Below, piece after piece: positions 23,018 through 30,886 of a stretch of 34,280 nt of DNA (within the stretch, counting starts at the first letter, position 1; the number at the start of each line of letters is the position of its first letter). Both the position numbers and the translations under genes were made by a program. The notes beneath the pieces are model-generated. The model was not told the origin of the DNA. It saw only the letters and a list, made by a program, of their open reading frames with translations, and made no database searches. This stretch comes from Candidatus Bathyarchaeota archaeon (GTDB lineage Archaea; Thermoproteota; Bathyarchaeia; RBG-16-48-13; GCA-020355125): assembly GCA_026015035.1 (NCBI GenBank), contig JAOZHB010000032.1, forward strand, positions 1 to 34,280, written 5' to 3'.

Positions 23018-24430
23018 TCATAGAGCGATCGCTGCTCCACAGTATCTGCAATTAACCGATGTCTGCCCCCGATATATCATTTCGTTGTACGGGGCGCCAC
23101 AGATAGAACAGGCAACTAGCTCGGGGGTCTCCTGGTCCGACTCGGACTCTGGAGAGGCGGCGGCTAACTCTTCTTCGACTTGACCTGAAACAATAAGATT
23201 GTAGCCTTGCGTCAACCAATCTGCTTCATGTCCCTTGGTGTCAAACTTCATCTCCGGAACTCCGCTTTCCGATGCGAATTCAACGAATAACCCGGCGCCT
23301 TTTAACAAGCCAACTCTGCCTTTCGTCAGCTGGGTGACCATTCCAATGGGTTTATGAACAGCGACTTCTCGCACGATTTTTTTCTCAGTGACAATGAAGA
23401 ACCTTTTTTTCAGCACAACTTCCTTTTCCTGCTCAAAAATGAAGCGGAGGTTGGTCAAGGTGATGACGCCCTCCGAATCGTTATTCAGGTCTTTTGCCTT
23501 GGTGGCTATGATCGGGGTCTCTCCTTCCATCCAGGGAAACGAGGCGTCAGAGACTAGGGTCACTGTGCTTTCCGCCATGCGAAGATCTTGGTCAATGTTT
23601 TGATATCGTTTCTCTATGGGCGTAAGTGAACTAGCTATCTGACTCTGGATATTGGACATATTTCGGCGTAATTCTGAGAGTCCTAATTCGATGTCTCGGA
23701 GGTTTCCAAGATCGTAGTCGGAACGTCCTTGTTTTTGAGTGAGTATGCGTTGCAGATCCCGTGCTCTTAAGTGAACTGCTTCACTCCTTTGACTTGTAAC
23801 CGCTCTAAGATTTGAGCTAAGTGTAGCCCACGTTTCTGAAAGTGAGACTTGATCCGCCTCCAAGTGAGTTAATGCTCGGTAGTTACCTTGTCGAACGCGG
23901 TTAATCCGAGTAGGTAGGCTATGCACTCGATCGTTGAGACTTTCAATGCTGTGGGGTATATTATTGGTCTGCTGGCTGATGGAAGAGATCTCAGAGAATA
24001 AAGCGCTCATTCTATTAGTGTACATGAGCCGTTGCGAGTCATCGGTCACCATCTGATTTTCTCTTAGTTGAGTAGGCGTAGCGCGCGTGCGTGCGAATGG
24101 AGTTTGTGGACGACGGGTTTTTTGTTTCTCTATTCGATAATCAGAGAAGCGTTCCGCAGCATCCTTGTTAATTTTGAGTAGTTCAGCGATCACAACATTT
24201 GAAAGACGTGCTGAGGACACTTCTTTCTTTCCCTCAACGTCTTCACATAACTCACAAACCCGTACGCTTTTCGTAATTGTATTTGTGACTTGACTGGCCT
24301 GCCTTCGAGATGCCCCCGCTTTTAATACGCTTAAGCGCATTTTTGATCTATTGAACGCTTCCAACCGTCCATCGCTTTTTCGCACCCATCTTTTTTCTGC
24401 TACACGCGAACGCTTCTTTACCTTACTCAT
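23018..24430 (-). CDS. ATP-cone, coiled-coil, PH-like and zinc-ribbon protein
   Basis: A multidomain protein of 470 residues from the chosen ATG. Residues about 10-95 are an ATP-cone (RKSDGRLEAFNRSKMRLSVLKAGAS, then KEVSSARLSNVVIAELL and AERFSDYR), the nucleotide-sensing fold of NrdR and ribonucleotide reductase. Residues about 130-290 form a long coiled coil. Residues about 300-415 look like a PH/GRAM-type beta domain (VITLTNLRFIFEQEKEV). The end is one C4 zinc ribbon (CSICG...CRYCG). Start choice: the tracked TTG (24463) lies at the TATA position, whereas ATG 24430 has AAGGG upstream. Located 95 bases before the SPFH operon on the same strand. This domain order is unknown to me; a nucleotide-responsive, membrane-associated role is inference. 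Confidence 0.75.
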   Translation of the reverse strand: MSKVKKRSRVAEKRWVRKSDGRLEAFNRSKMRLSVLKAGASRRQASQVTNTITKSVRVCELCEDVEGKKEVSSARLSNVVIAELLKINKDAAERFSDYRIEKQKTRRPQTPFARTRATPTQLRENQMVTDDSQRLMYTNRMSALFSEISSISQQTNNIPHSIESLNDRVHSLPTRINRVRQGNYRALTHLEADQVSLSETWATLSSNLRAVTSQRSEAVHLRARDLQRILTQKQGRSDYDLGNLRDIELGLSELRRNMSNIQSQIASSLTPIEKRYQNIDQDLRMAESTVTLVSDASFPWMEGETPIIATKAKDLNNDSEGVITLTNLRFIFEQEKEVVLKKRFFIVTEKKIVREVAVHKPIGMVTQLTKGRVGLLKGAGLFVEFASESGVPEMKFDTKGHEADWLTQGYNLIVSGQVEEELAAASPESESDQETPELVACSICGAPYNEMIYRGQTSVNCRYCGAAIAL

Positions 24431-24465
24431 AGAACCCTTACCCAAGAAATAATGCAAAGACACAA

Positions 24466-24475
24466 CATAAAAACT
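24466..24475 (-). promoter_or_regulatory. TATA-like box of the ATP-cone gene
   Basis: Read on the minus strand the box is GTTTTTATGT, about 36 bases before the ATG at 24430. It overlaps the region just upstream of the tracked TTG start, which it argues against. Confidence 0.45.
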
Positions 24476-24587
24476 TCATGGAATCCAAGTTAATCTCATT
24501 CACTTTCTAACTTTGTAATTTACACTAGTTCCTTAGACGGCTAGCTTGCTCTGATTCCTACGTCACATATTGTATTGGTTATCGCTG

Positions 24588-24595
24588 GCTAGCTA
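24588..24595. repeat. AGCT-phase motif
   Basis: GCTAGCTA in the divergent spacer between the ATP-cone gene and dtdA. Partial copies lie nearby (24540 and 24623). Confidence 0.65.
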
Positions 24596-24642
24596 AAGCT
24601 GGCTTCAAGTCCCGTACTTTTCTAACTAGCTCGAAGAAAAAA

Positions 24643-24663
24643 GGGGAATCTACTCGTATTCCC
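24643..24663 (-). terminator. Hairpin with T-tract on the minus strand
   Basis: GGGAAT and ATTCCC (24644-24649 and 24658-24663) form a six-pair stem with an eight-base loop; the minus strand continues with CC and then six T. It looks like an intrinsic terminator facing the ATP-cone gene, but no minus-strand gene ends here. It may instead insulate the divergent promoters or end an uncharted RNA. Confidence 0.35.
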
Positions 24664-24779
24664 TGGCTTCTAGATGAACTGGAAAAAAACTAGAATCAAG
24701 ACACATTCACAGCTCGCTACGAAGATAGACTTAATATTCCTCTTTCAATCACTATATCAATCTTCCTAGAGAGGCATCG

Positions 24780-25613
24780 ATGTTGAAACTCATTGTAACG
24801 TCAAAAGACGATGCAGCTAGCACAAATATTGCTACACATTTATTAGAAAACCATCCTTTTACTGAAATGTCTGAACAATTTTCTGGGCACCCTGTTTACC
24901 ATTGGAAGCTACAAAACAAGGAGATCAGGTTTTTAACTGTTACTGGAGAACTAGCATATCATCAGGATCTAGAAGAAATACCTGATGTGGAACTCATCGT
25001 TTTTGTAAGTCGACACGAAAGTCGAGATAAGAAACCTATCTTTTCTGTCCATGTCCCTGGAAATTTCTTCACAGCAGAGTTCGGAGGTGTGTCGCGTACG
25101 GTCTCCATCGCACCAGCTAATGCCATGCGTGACGCGCTCAAGGAAATGACGAAGCAGAGGGATCTTCTCGGTCTCAAGGATTTTACGGTTTATTACGAGG
25201 GGACGCATCACGGTCCCTCCCTAAACATACCTGCCGTATTCGTCGAGATTGGAAGCACCCCCACTGAATGGATTAACCCCTTGGCGGGGGAAGTCGTCGC
25301 TCATGCGGCTATCGCCGCAATTGAGAGCACGGTACAGGTTGAGGGCGCCGTAGGACTTGGGGGGTCCCACTGCAACCGGAGACTGACCAGTATCAGCTTG
25401 GACTCCGACATCGCCTTCGGTCACATCATTCCGTCCTACGCCTTTAAGTGGCTCACCCCTGAACTCCTCAATCACTGTGTTTCGAGAACATTGGAGACGA
25501 ATCCCATCCTTGTCTTGGACTGGAAGGGCATCGATAGAAAGGATCGGGGGAAACTGCAAAAGGTACTGGATAAAGTCCCCTATCCGGTTCGTAGGGTATC
25601 AGAGTTTCGCTAG
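24780..25613 (+). CDS. dtdA: Archaeal-type D-aminoacyl-tRNA deacylase
   Basis: A 277-residue DtdA (GEK1-type), the zinc-linked enzyme of archaea and plants that removes D-amino acids wrongly attached to tRNA. Recognisable family stretches are the N-terminal LKLIVTSKDDAASTNIA, FVSRHESRDKKPIFSVHVPGN, YYEGTHHGPSLNIPAVFVEIGST (the conserved T-x-H-x-G-P site) and VGLGGSHCNRRLTSI. The usual GGxHYxPR reads GGSHCNRR, with Cys in place of Tyr. Length is normal. The ATG is the only sensible start. The first third is more A+T rich than the rest. It stands alone and diverges from the ATP-cone gene. The stop sits in TCGCTAGCAG, a partial match to the intergenic motif. Confidence 0.93.
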   Translation: MLKLIVTSKDDAASTNIATHLLENHPFTEMSEQFSGHPVYHWKLQNKEIRFLTVTGELAYHQDLEEIPDVELIVFVSRHESRDKKPIFSVHVPGNFFTAEFGGVSRTVSIAPANAMRDALKEMTKQRDLLGLKDFTVYYEGTHHGPSLNIPAVFVEIGSTPTEWINPLAGEVVAHAAIAAIESTVQVEGAVGLGGSHCNRRLTSISLDSDIAFGHIIPSYAFKWLTPELLNHCVSRTLETNPILVLDWKGIDRKDRGKLQKVLDKVPYPVRRVSEFR

Positions 25614-25908
25614 CAGTCTAAGCCTTTACACTTGTGACCTTGTAAAGACTTGAAAAAATAGAAGCGAGAAGCGTTCAACCCGTTATCGTCGTCATCAACT
25701 TTAGTTCTTCATATTGAGAATTATTCAATGTACTCATGTCCAAGCATTAAGGAAAATCTTGTTCTAATGTACACTAGAAATAGAACGTGTAATGGTAAAA
25801 TATTCGATTTTCTATAACATAGGTTAGGGAGCTAGCTCGCCTTTAATTAGTGAGTTTCAGGTCTTTTTGTAATGCATAAAAAGATTCCGCGTGCTAGAGA
25901 ACTGGTAA
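25614..25908. other. A+T-rich spacer between dtdA and the BtrH-like gene
   Basis: Contains the hairpin listed separately and AGCTAGCT at 25830-25837. No gene longer than 20 codons with a plausible start was seen. Confidence 0.5.
25624..25647 (+). terminator. Possible hairpin after dtdA
   Basis: CTTTACA and TGTAAAG form a seven-pair stem with a ten-base loop eleven bases after the stop. No T-tract follows, so termination is uncertain. Confidence 0.25.
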
Positions 25909-26997
25909 CTAATCCTCAGATTTTATGCTTGTCAGAGCCTTACTGATTTGCGTAATCCCTTTATCGTAGTACGATTTTGCCTCTTTGAATAGTTCCACGA
26001 CTTGAGTGCTTATCTCCGAACTTGAAGTTTTAATCCTCCGTCCCCTTGACACAAAGATTGTATGGATCTGGTTCAATGCTTGAGCCTCATTTTTGAAGCA
26101 TTGTGCTGCTAGTACAAGATTCTCTCCAGCTTCTGGGTAATTAAAAGCTATCTCCAACAAGAATGTGGAAGCGGCTTGATGCGTTGTGCGATAAACGCTT
26201 AGGCAATACGTGTCTCCCATTTCGGGTATTTTTAGTTCTTGTAAACCGAATTTATGAATCCACCAACCATACGTGTTTGATCCTTGCTGGATTTTCCATT
26301 GAGTGCTTTCACTATAATCGTCTATCTGGTTTTGTGAGTCATGGGCATGTCTTACTGCTTCTTCTAACGCTGCAATCTCTGATTTTTCCGCATCAAACTC
26401 TTTAATTTTCTCTCCGACAGCATACTCTTTCCCGTAGCCACATCTCGAAATACTTTTAGTGGCATAATTCTCATCCTGTACATCATAGCTATCAAGTCCT
26501 GATGAACCTCCTCTACCAAGAAACTTTTTGGTCTTTTCCTCAAATCCGCAAACTACATTATATTCACATACATCGAAGGCTCCCCACACTATCACTGGAT
26601 TCCCCAGTTTAATTTGATTTTTTATAAAGGGTATTGCTTGCTCTATCCTTTTTTTATTCGCTGAGATCCATTCTGGATCTTCCCAACCTTGAAAACTTTC
26701 AAAAAGCGGGGTTTTTTCACTTAACGTCTCAGCATCATAACCCAAAAGCTCGATTAGTTCTTCAGTACTCATAGCAAAACTGCAAGTCGGTGCACATGGA
26801 CATGGGCCAGCTAATCTAAATGCCGCTCCCGATATTCCTTGTATGTACGCCGTGGAGTAATCTTCTCCGTGATAATTCAAAACGATTCTTACAGCTTCAA
26901 ATAAAGGCTCATCGACTCTGAATTTGTCTATTCCTTCGATCCATACTTTTCCTTCCTTTGTCTTTACACTCTCTTTCAAATTTTTCATGTCCTGCAT
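25909..26997 (-). CDS. BtrH-N-like protein of unknown function
   Basis: A 362-residue soluble protein. The N-terminal VRIVLNYHGEDYSTAYIQGISGAAFRL resembles the first part of BtrH-type and related papain-fold domains, where a Cys often precedes the L-x-x-Y-x-G segment; here no such Cys is seen at that point. GPCPCAPTCSF gives three clustered Cys, and GNPVIVWGAFDVCEYNVVCGFEEKTKKFLGRG resembles the central beta region with a Cys near a typical active-site position. The C-terminal 120 residues are helical. The promoter box at 27036 sits about 40 bases upstream and no SD is visible, consistent with a short leader. It diverges from the MFS gene, and both are visibly A+T rich, so they may have been gained together. 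The family assignment is tentative. Confidence 0.5.
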   Translation of the reverse strand: MQDMKNLKESVKTKEGKVWIEGIDKFRVDEPLFEAVRIVLNYHGEDYSTAYIQGISGAAFRLAGPCPCAPTCSFAMSTEELIELLGYDAETLSEKTPLFESFQGWEDPEWISANKKRIEQAIPFIKNQIKLGNPVIVWGAFDVCEYNVVCGFEEKTKKFLGRGGSSGLDSYDVQDENYATKSISRCGYGKEYAVGEKIKEFDAEKSEIAALEEAVRHAHDSQNQIDDYSESTQWKIQQGSNTYGWWIHKFGLQELKIPEMGDTYCLSVYRTTHQAASTFLLEIAFNYPEAGENLVLAAQCFKNEAQALNQIHTIFVSRGRRIKTSSSEISTQVVELFKEAKSYYDKGITQISKALTSIKSED

Positions 26998-27035
26998 ATG
27001 GCTTTCATCTATATAATTTCACATCGCATAATGCG

Positions 27036-27044
27036 TATATAAAA
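27036..27044 (-). promoter_or_regulatory. TATA box of the BtrH-like gene
   Basis: Read on the minus strand it is TTTTTATAT, about 40 bases before the ATG at 26997. It shares a 137-base divergent region with the MFS promoter. Confidence 0.5.
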
Positions 27045-27110
27045 AATTGCTAGCGAGCCTTAAGCAAAAACTTATTACATTCTATGTAGCGCAATACCCA
27101 TCACAATTTT

Positions 27111-27118
27111 CTTATAAA
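27111..27118 (+). promoter_or_regulatory. TATA box of the MFS transporter
   Basis: CTTATAAA predicts a transcript start near 27138-27142. That argues against the tracked GTG start at 27135 and for GTG 27147 or ATG 27165. Confidence 0.55.
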
Positions 27119-27146
27119 CTAAGATGGTGTCGTAGTGTTTGCTACT

Positions 27147-28298
27147 GTGAAGAATCCGGTTTTTATGAAGATATATGCAATCCCCTTACTTACTGTGATG
27201 GTACAGTCCATGTCAGGGGCCATAGCCATTCTCTACGCCCTCGACTTGGGCGCGAATGTCCTCCAAGTTAATCTCATAACTACCATCCGTAGTACTATGG
27301 GTATTTTCCTCATGGTGCCCTTTGGCATCTTATCTGACCGTTTCGGACGAAAACCGATGGTGCTGTATTCAAGGATCGTAACTCTCTTGGGAACAGTGAT
27401 GCGTGCTTTTGCTACAGAACCTAATCATCTGATTATAGCCTCTTTATTTGGTGGCTTTGCTGGGGGAGGATTCTTTCCAATTCTACTTACGATGATAGGT
27501 GATGTTGCCGAACCAGAGGAAAGGCAAGAGGCTATCAGTACACTCTTCTTCTTTTCAAGCTTGGGTTTGATGATTGGCCCCGCCATATGTACAGGTCTAT
27601 TGTTACTACCTCAAATCACAATGCGAAATATCTATCAGATAACCTCTATAGCCAATGTAGGTATTCTCATCTATCTTGCTTTTACAATTCGAGAGACAAA
27701 ATCTCAGACGCATGAAAAAGGAAACTCTCGCCTTCACATTTCTAATTTAATTAAAAACTCTAACTTTCAAGGACTTCTAACGATGTCCTTTCTCTACTTC
27801 TTTTCCAGATCAGTCGTTCAAACCTATGTCCCGATATATGCCAGCGTTGACTTACAATTATCAAATGCCGAAGTCGCCTCGTTTTCTTTCTATCGTAGCT
27901 TAGCAATTATGCTTATTCGCTTATCCTCAGCTACCTTCTTAATAAGACTTTCAACAAGGCCTTTTCTCATCTCCGTATTACTGTTAGGCGGAATAACAAG
28001 TCTGGTCTCCCCCTTTGCGAATAATTACATATTGATAGTTGTAATCTTCTTTTTATCGGGTTTAAGTTACGGAGCGACATCAATTCTTGGGAGTACACTT
28101 GTATCGAATATTTCTACACCTGAAAACCGAGGAATTGCTAACAGCCTTTACAATTTAGCCCAATCAACTGGCAACATCACAAAACTCGTTACGTCTCCAA
28201 TAGCAGACATTTTCGGACTTACATACGTATTCTTCTTCGGAGGACTAATGGGTCTCCTTTCAGCTATTCCCCCATTATTTAAAAAAATAGGAAAATAG
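27147..28298 (+). CDS. Major facilitator superfamily transporter
   Basis: A 12-helix MFS permease of about 380 residues. The loop between helices two and three carries the signature GILSDRFGRKPMV (motif A), and the equivalent half-way repeat appears weakly in the second half. GGFAGGGFFPILLTMIGDVAEPEERQEAIS is a typical helix four region of drug/sugar exporters. The last loop ends with a Lys-rich tail. Start choice follows the TATA box: a leaderless GTG at 27147 or the ATG at 27165 fit, the former being used here. The substrate is unknown. Nearby genes (BtrH-like, GNAT) give a weak hint of small-molecule export. Base composition is more A+T rich than the metabolic genes of the window. Confidence 0.85.
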   Translation: MKNPVFMKIYAIPLLTVMVQSMSGAIAILYALDLGANVLQVNLITTIRSTMGIFLMVPFGILSDRFGRKPMVLYSRIVTLLGTVMRAFATEPNHLIIASLFGGFAGGGFFPILLTMIGDVAEPEERQEAISTLFFFSSLGLMIGPAICTGLLLLPQITMRNIYQITSIANVGILIYLAFTIRETKSQTHEKGNSRLHISNLIKNSNFQGLLTMSFLYFFSRSVVQTYVPIYASVDLQLSNAEVASFSFYRSLAIMLIRLSSATFLIRLSTRPFLISVLLLGGITSLVSPFANNYILIVVIFFLSGLSYGATSILGSTLVSNISTPENRGIANSLYNLAQSTGNITKLVTSPIADIFGLTYVFFFGGLMGLLSAIPPLFKKIGK

Positions 28299-28395
28299 AT
28301 ACTGACAAATATGAAGTAAATACTCAGATACACAGTCAATACTTCAAACATTCTATAACAGAGCAGCCAGCCAGTTCAGCTAACAAGACAAGAAG

Positions 28396-29181
28396 TTACT
28401 GAGCTTTAGGTAGTAACACATAAAGGTCATGGGCTTCCTTTCGTGTGTATCCCAGTTTCTCTGCGAATTTTGCTGAAATGGGGTTTGCAGCGTTCCAATG
28501 GGGTTCGATGCCACGTCCTAAGCAATGTTCAATAAGTGTCGCGGCAAGGGTTGTAGCAATTCCTCTCCGTCGATAATCTGGGTGAGTATTAATCTCTATT
28601 TCAATTCCTTCCTGACACACAGTGAATGAGGATGCACAAGAAACTATCCGTTCACCCCTTAAAGCACAAAAGCCAACTCCCCTCGCCACAAAATCTTCAG
28701 GTGAAGAGTAACTCAGTAAATGATTATCTGTCCCAAGTTCATAGCTGAGATGACGTGCTAGATCGAGGTTAACACGCTTAACAGCAATCCCTTCTTGAAC
28801 CCGCTCTTTGAATGAACGGATATGGTTGATGTTAAGACCTTCACTTGAGAAGTCGAACCTTTGTCTCTTCTCAAGTCGACTCCCATAAGCTTCTTTTAAT
28901 AAATCTACCCATCCTTCTGCATCAACGTTTATCATGCACGGAGGAGTCAGTTCTTGAATAAGCTGAAGTGAAACAGGTAAATCTGGATCTCCCCCGAAAA
29001 ATGAGGCTACGGGATTGTGCAATAATACAGCTGCTTGCGGGTTAATCTCGTTGTCTGCTTTAGCAATCCCCCATATCCCCTCAAGTACGGCATTTATGAG
29101 AACACGACTATATTTGTGCTTTGAGAACAACCCAGAGAGTATTAACCGTTTTTTCGGGTCGACCTTAACAAGGGCACTCAT
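28396..29181 (-). CDS. GNAT-family N-acetyltransferase
   Basis: About 261 residues from the chosen start. The C-terminal half is a GNAT domain: CQEGIEIEINTHPDYRRRGIATTLAATLIEHCLGRG holds the R/Q-x-x-G-x-G/A acetyl-CoA pyrophosphate loop, and PHWNAANPISAKFAEKLGY is the following N-x-x-S-x-x-x-A-x-K-L-G-Y block. The N-terminal part, with INVDAEGWVDLLKEAYG, fits the two-lobed GNAT_acetyltran type. The track starts at residue 1 (29250), but ATG 29181 is preceded by GGAGG nine bases upstream. This choice also places the AGCT-phase motif at 29202 outside the gene. The substrate is unknown. It converges on the MFS gene. Confidence 0.75.
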   Translation of the reverse strand: MSALVKVDPKKRLILSGLFSKHKYSRVLINAVLEGIWGIAKADNEINPQAAVLLHNPVASFFGGDPDLPVSLQLIQELTPPCMINVDAEGWVDLLKEAYGSRLEKRQRFDFSSEGLNINHIRSFKERVQEGIAVKRVNLDLARHLSYELGTDNHLLSYSSPEDFVARGVGFCALRGERIVSCASSFTVCQEGIEIEINTHPDYRRRGIATTLAATLIEHCLGRGIEPHWNAANPISAKFAEKLGYTRKEAHDLYVLLPKAQ

Positions 29182-29455
29182 TATAAAAAACCTCCATCCG
29201 TTAGCTAGCGTAAACCCTGATTTTTCCAAATATTCTGTTATCGCGCACATTCTAGATACTAGTTATTTCTTATTTATTTTGTTAATTAAATTTTAGAGTC
29301 ATTGGTACGATTTGTAAGGATGATAATTAGTTAGCTAGCTTATAGTCACTATAACAACTAGCTGGCTGAGTCAATATACTTGGTGTAAAGATGAAGGTTC
29401 AATACGTGATGCAGAGATTAACCTAAGAAAGTACGTTAACGCCATAGCAAGCTAA

Positions 29456-29465
29456 AGCTAGCTAG
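29456..29465. repeat. AGCT-phase motif
   Basis: AGCTAGCTAG, preceded by the partial copy GCTAA; about 90 bases before the LeuC-like TATA region. Another copy is at 29332-29340. Confidence 0.75.
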
Positions 29466-29552
29466 GATCGTACGTTTCTAAATGTATCCTTCATTCCAAT
29501 GAATTAACCATTTACATAGACTTTATGCCGTCTTTTAGCTTATTTCAGCTAT

Positions 29553-29561
29553 GAATATTAA
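29553..29561 (+). promoter_or_regulatory. Possible TATA box of the LeuC-like operon
   Basis: GAATATTAA lies 41 or more bases before the start and would give a short leader. No strong SD is seen. Confidence 0.35.
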
Positions 29562-29602
29562 CTACCTTCGGTGTTACCTAAGGAAAACTGGGGATGGTTC
29601 TC

Positions 29603-30865
29603 ATGGGCATGACGATTAGTGAAAAAATTTTAGCCACCGCTTCAGGGAAAGAATCGGTATCGGCTGGTGAAATCGTTTGGGCCGAGCCGCGTACTATTTT
29701 GGCCCATGACATTTCTGGGGTCGGCGCCAGCCTCTACATTAAAGAACACTTTGGAGAAGCAAAAGTTAAGTATCCTGATAGGATCGTGTTGGTAGAGGAT
29801 CACTACGTACCGTGCAGAAACAAGGACGCAGCGAACAACATCAATATTCTTGAACAATTCGCAGCAGACAACGGCATATCGCGATATCACCGATGGGGGC
29901 TGGAAACCAATTACGGTGTATGTCATGTACTGCTCCCTTACGAGGGACATGTCCTTCCCGGAACCTTAGTGATAGGTGGAGATTCCCATACCTGTACCCA
30001 CGGTGCAATGGGTGCTTTAGCAACAGGTTGCGGAGAGATCGATATCGGTAACGCCATGATTACTGGCGATTTATGGTTTCGTGTTCCCGAAACCAAGCAA
30101 TTCGTCCTTGAAGGAACGCCAGATGATGTCACCATGGCAAAGGACGTGATTCTTCACATAATCGGTACCGTGGGGAGCAGTGGCTCCATCTATAAAACTG
30201 CGGAGTTTACAGGATCCTATGTGACGGACCTTAATATCGATGAACGACTCACGCTTTCTAACATGGCTGTCGAGATGGGGGCAAAAAGCGGTCTGATCGC
30301 CACCGACCAAAAAACCATAGACTTCGTAAAAGCAAGAACACGTGAATCCTTCGACGTTGTGAGAAACGATGAGAACGCCGACATTGAACACCAATTATTT
30401 GATTTAGATGATTTAGGACCGATCGTTGCAACACCATATTCCCCTGAAAACGCTGTGCCAGTAGAAGACGTGGAGGGAACCCCCATCGACCAAGCCGTCA
30501 TATGTGCATGTACTGGCGCGAAATACACGGATCTAAAAGCCGCTGCCGAGCTTTTAGAGGGTAAAACCGTAAACGTTAGGACGGCCGTTTTACCCGCTAC
30601 CCAAGAGATCTACCGGCAGGCACTTACCGAAGGCTTATTGGAGATCTTTGCGAATGCAAATATCACCGTTGGACCGCCTACCTGCGGACCATGTTTAGGG
30701 GGCAACATGGGCGTCTTAGGTGACGGTAAAGTCTGCATCAGTACCTCTAATAGGAACTTCGTTGGCCGCATGGGAAGCAAGACCTCGATGACCTACTTAG
30801 CGTCGCCTCGAACGGTTGCAGCATCGGCCGTAAAAGGTTATATCTTCGATCCGAGACGAATTTAG
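29603..30865 (+). CDS. leuC: LeuC/aconitase-type dehydratase, large subunit
   Basis: About 420 residues, the archaeal LeuC/HacA length. Family marks are the N-terminal MGMTISEKILA, GGDSHTCTHGAMGALATGCG, and the [4Fe-4S] ligands: one Cys in ICACTGAKYTDL and two in PTCGPCLGGNMG. NRNFVGRMGSKTSMTYLASP closes the active-site region. Isopropylmalate isomerases usually show GSCTNGR at the first ligand; here it reads CACTGAK, so the substrate may differ. MGMT at 29603 is preferred over the ATG three codons upstream because family proteins start there. The small subunit follows by 21 bases and a DgoD-like gene after that. 3-Isopropylmalate isomerase, homoaconitase-type and dimethylmalate-type dehydratases remain possible. 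Confidence 0.8.
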   Translation: MGMTISEKILATASGKESVSAGEIVWAEPRTILAHDISGVGASLYIKEHFGEAKVKYPDRIVLVEDHYVPCRNKDAANNINILEQFAADNGISRYHRWGLETNYGVCHVLLPYEGHVLPGTLVIGGDSHTCTHGAMGALATGCGEIDIGNAMITGDLWFRVPETKQFVLEGTPDDVTMAKDVILHIIGTVGSSGSIYKTAEFTGSYVTDLNIDERLTLSNMAVEMGAKSGLIATDQKTIDFVKARTRESFDVVRNDENADIEHQLFDLDDLGPIVATPYSPENAVPVEDVEGTPIDQAVICACTGAKYTDLKAAAELLEGKTVNVRTAVLPATQEIYRQALTEGLLEIFANANITVGPPTCGPCLGGNMGVLGDGKVCISTSNRNFVGRMGSKTSMTYLASPRTVAASAVKGYIFDPRRI

Positions 30866-30886
30866 CAGTCGAACAGAAGGGACCTG

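Larger units (their letters stand above)
24431..24779. other. Divergent intergenic region between ATP-cone gene and dtdA
   Basis: About 350 bases with the ATP-cone promoter, AGCT-phase motifs and the hairpin described separately. TTAATATT near 24730 or CTATATC near 24752 could be the dtdA TATA box. No coding frame is supported. Confidence 0.5.
29182..29590. other. Divergent intergenic region rich in AGCT-phase motifs
   Basis: About 400 bases between the GNAT and LeuC-like starts. AGCT-phase copies lie at 29202-29209, 29332-29340 and 29456-29465, with partial ones at 29358 and 29451. No RNA gene or short gene was recognised. Confidence 0.55.

Noticed and set aside
25700-25850. Possible small RNA or short gene in the dtdA-BtrH spacer
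   Set aside because: Only 20-codon frames and one weak hairpin; no conserved RNA fold recognised.
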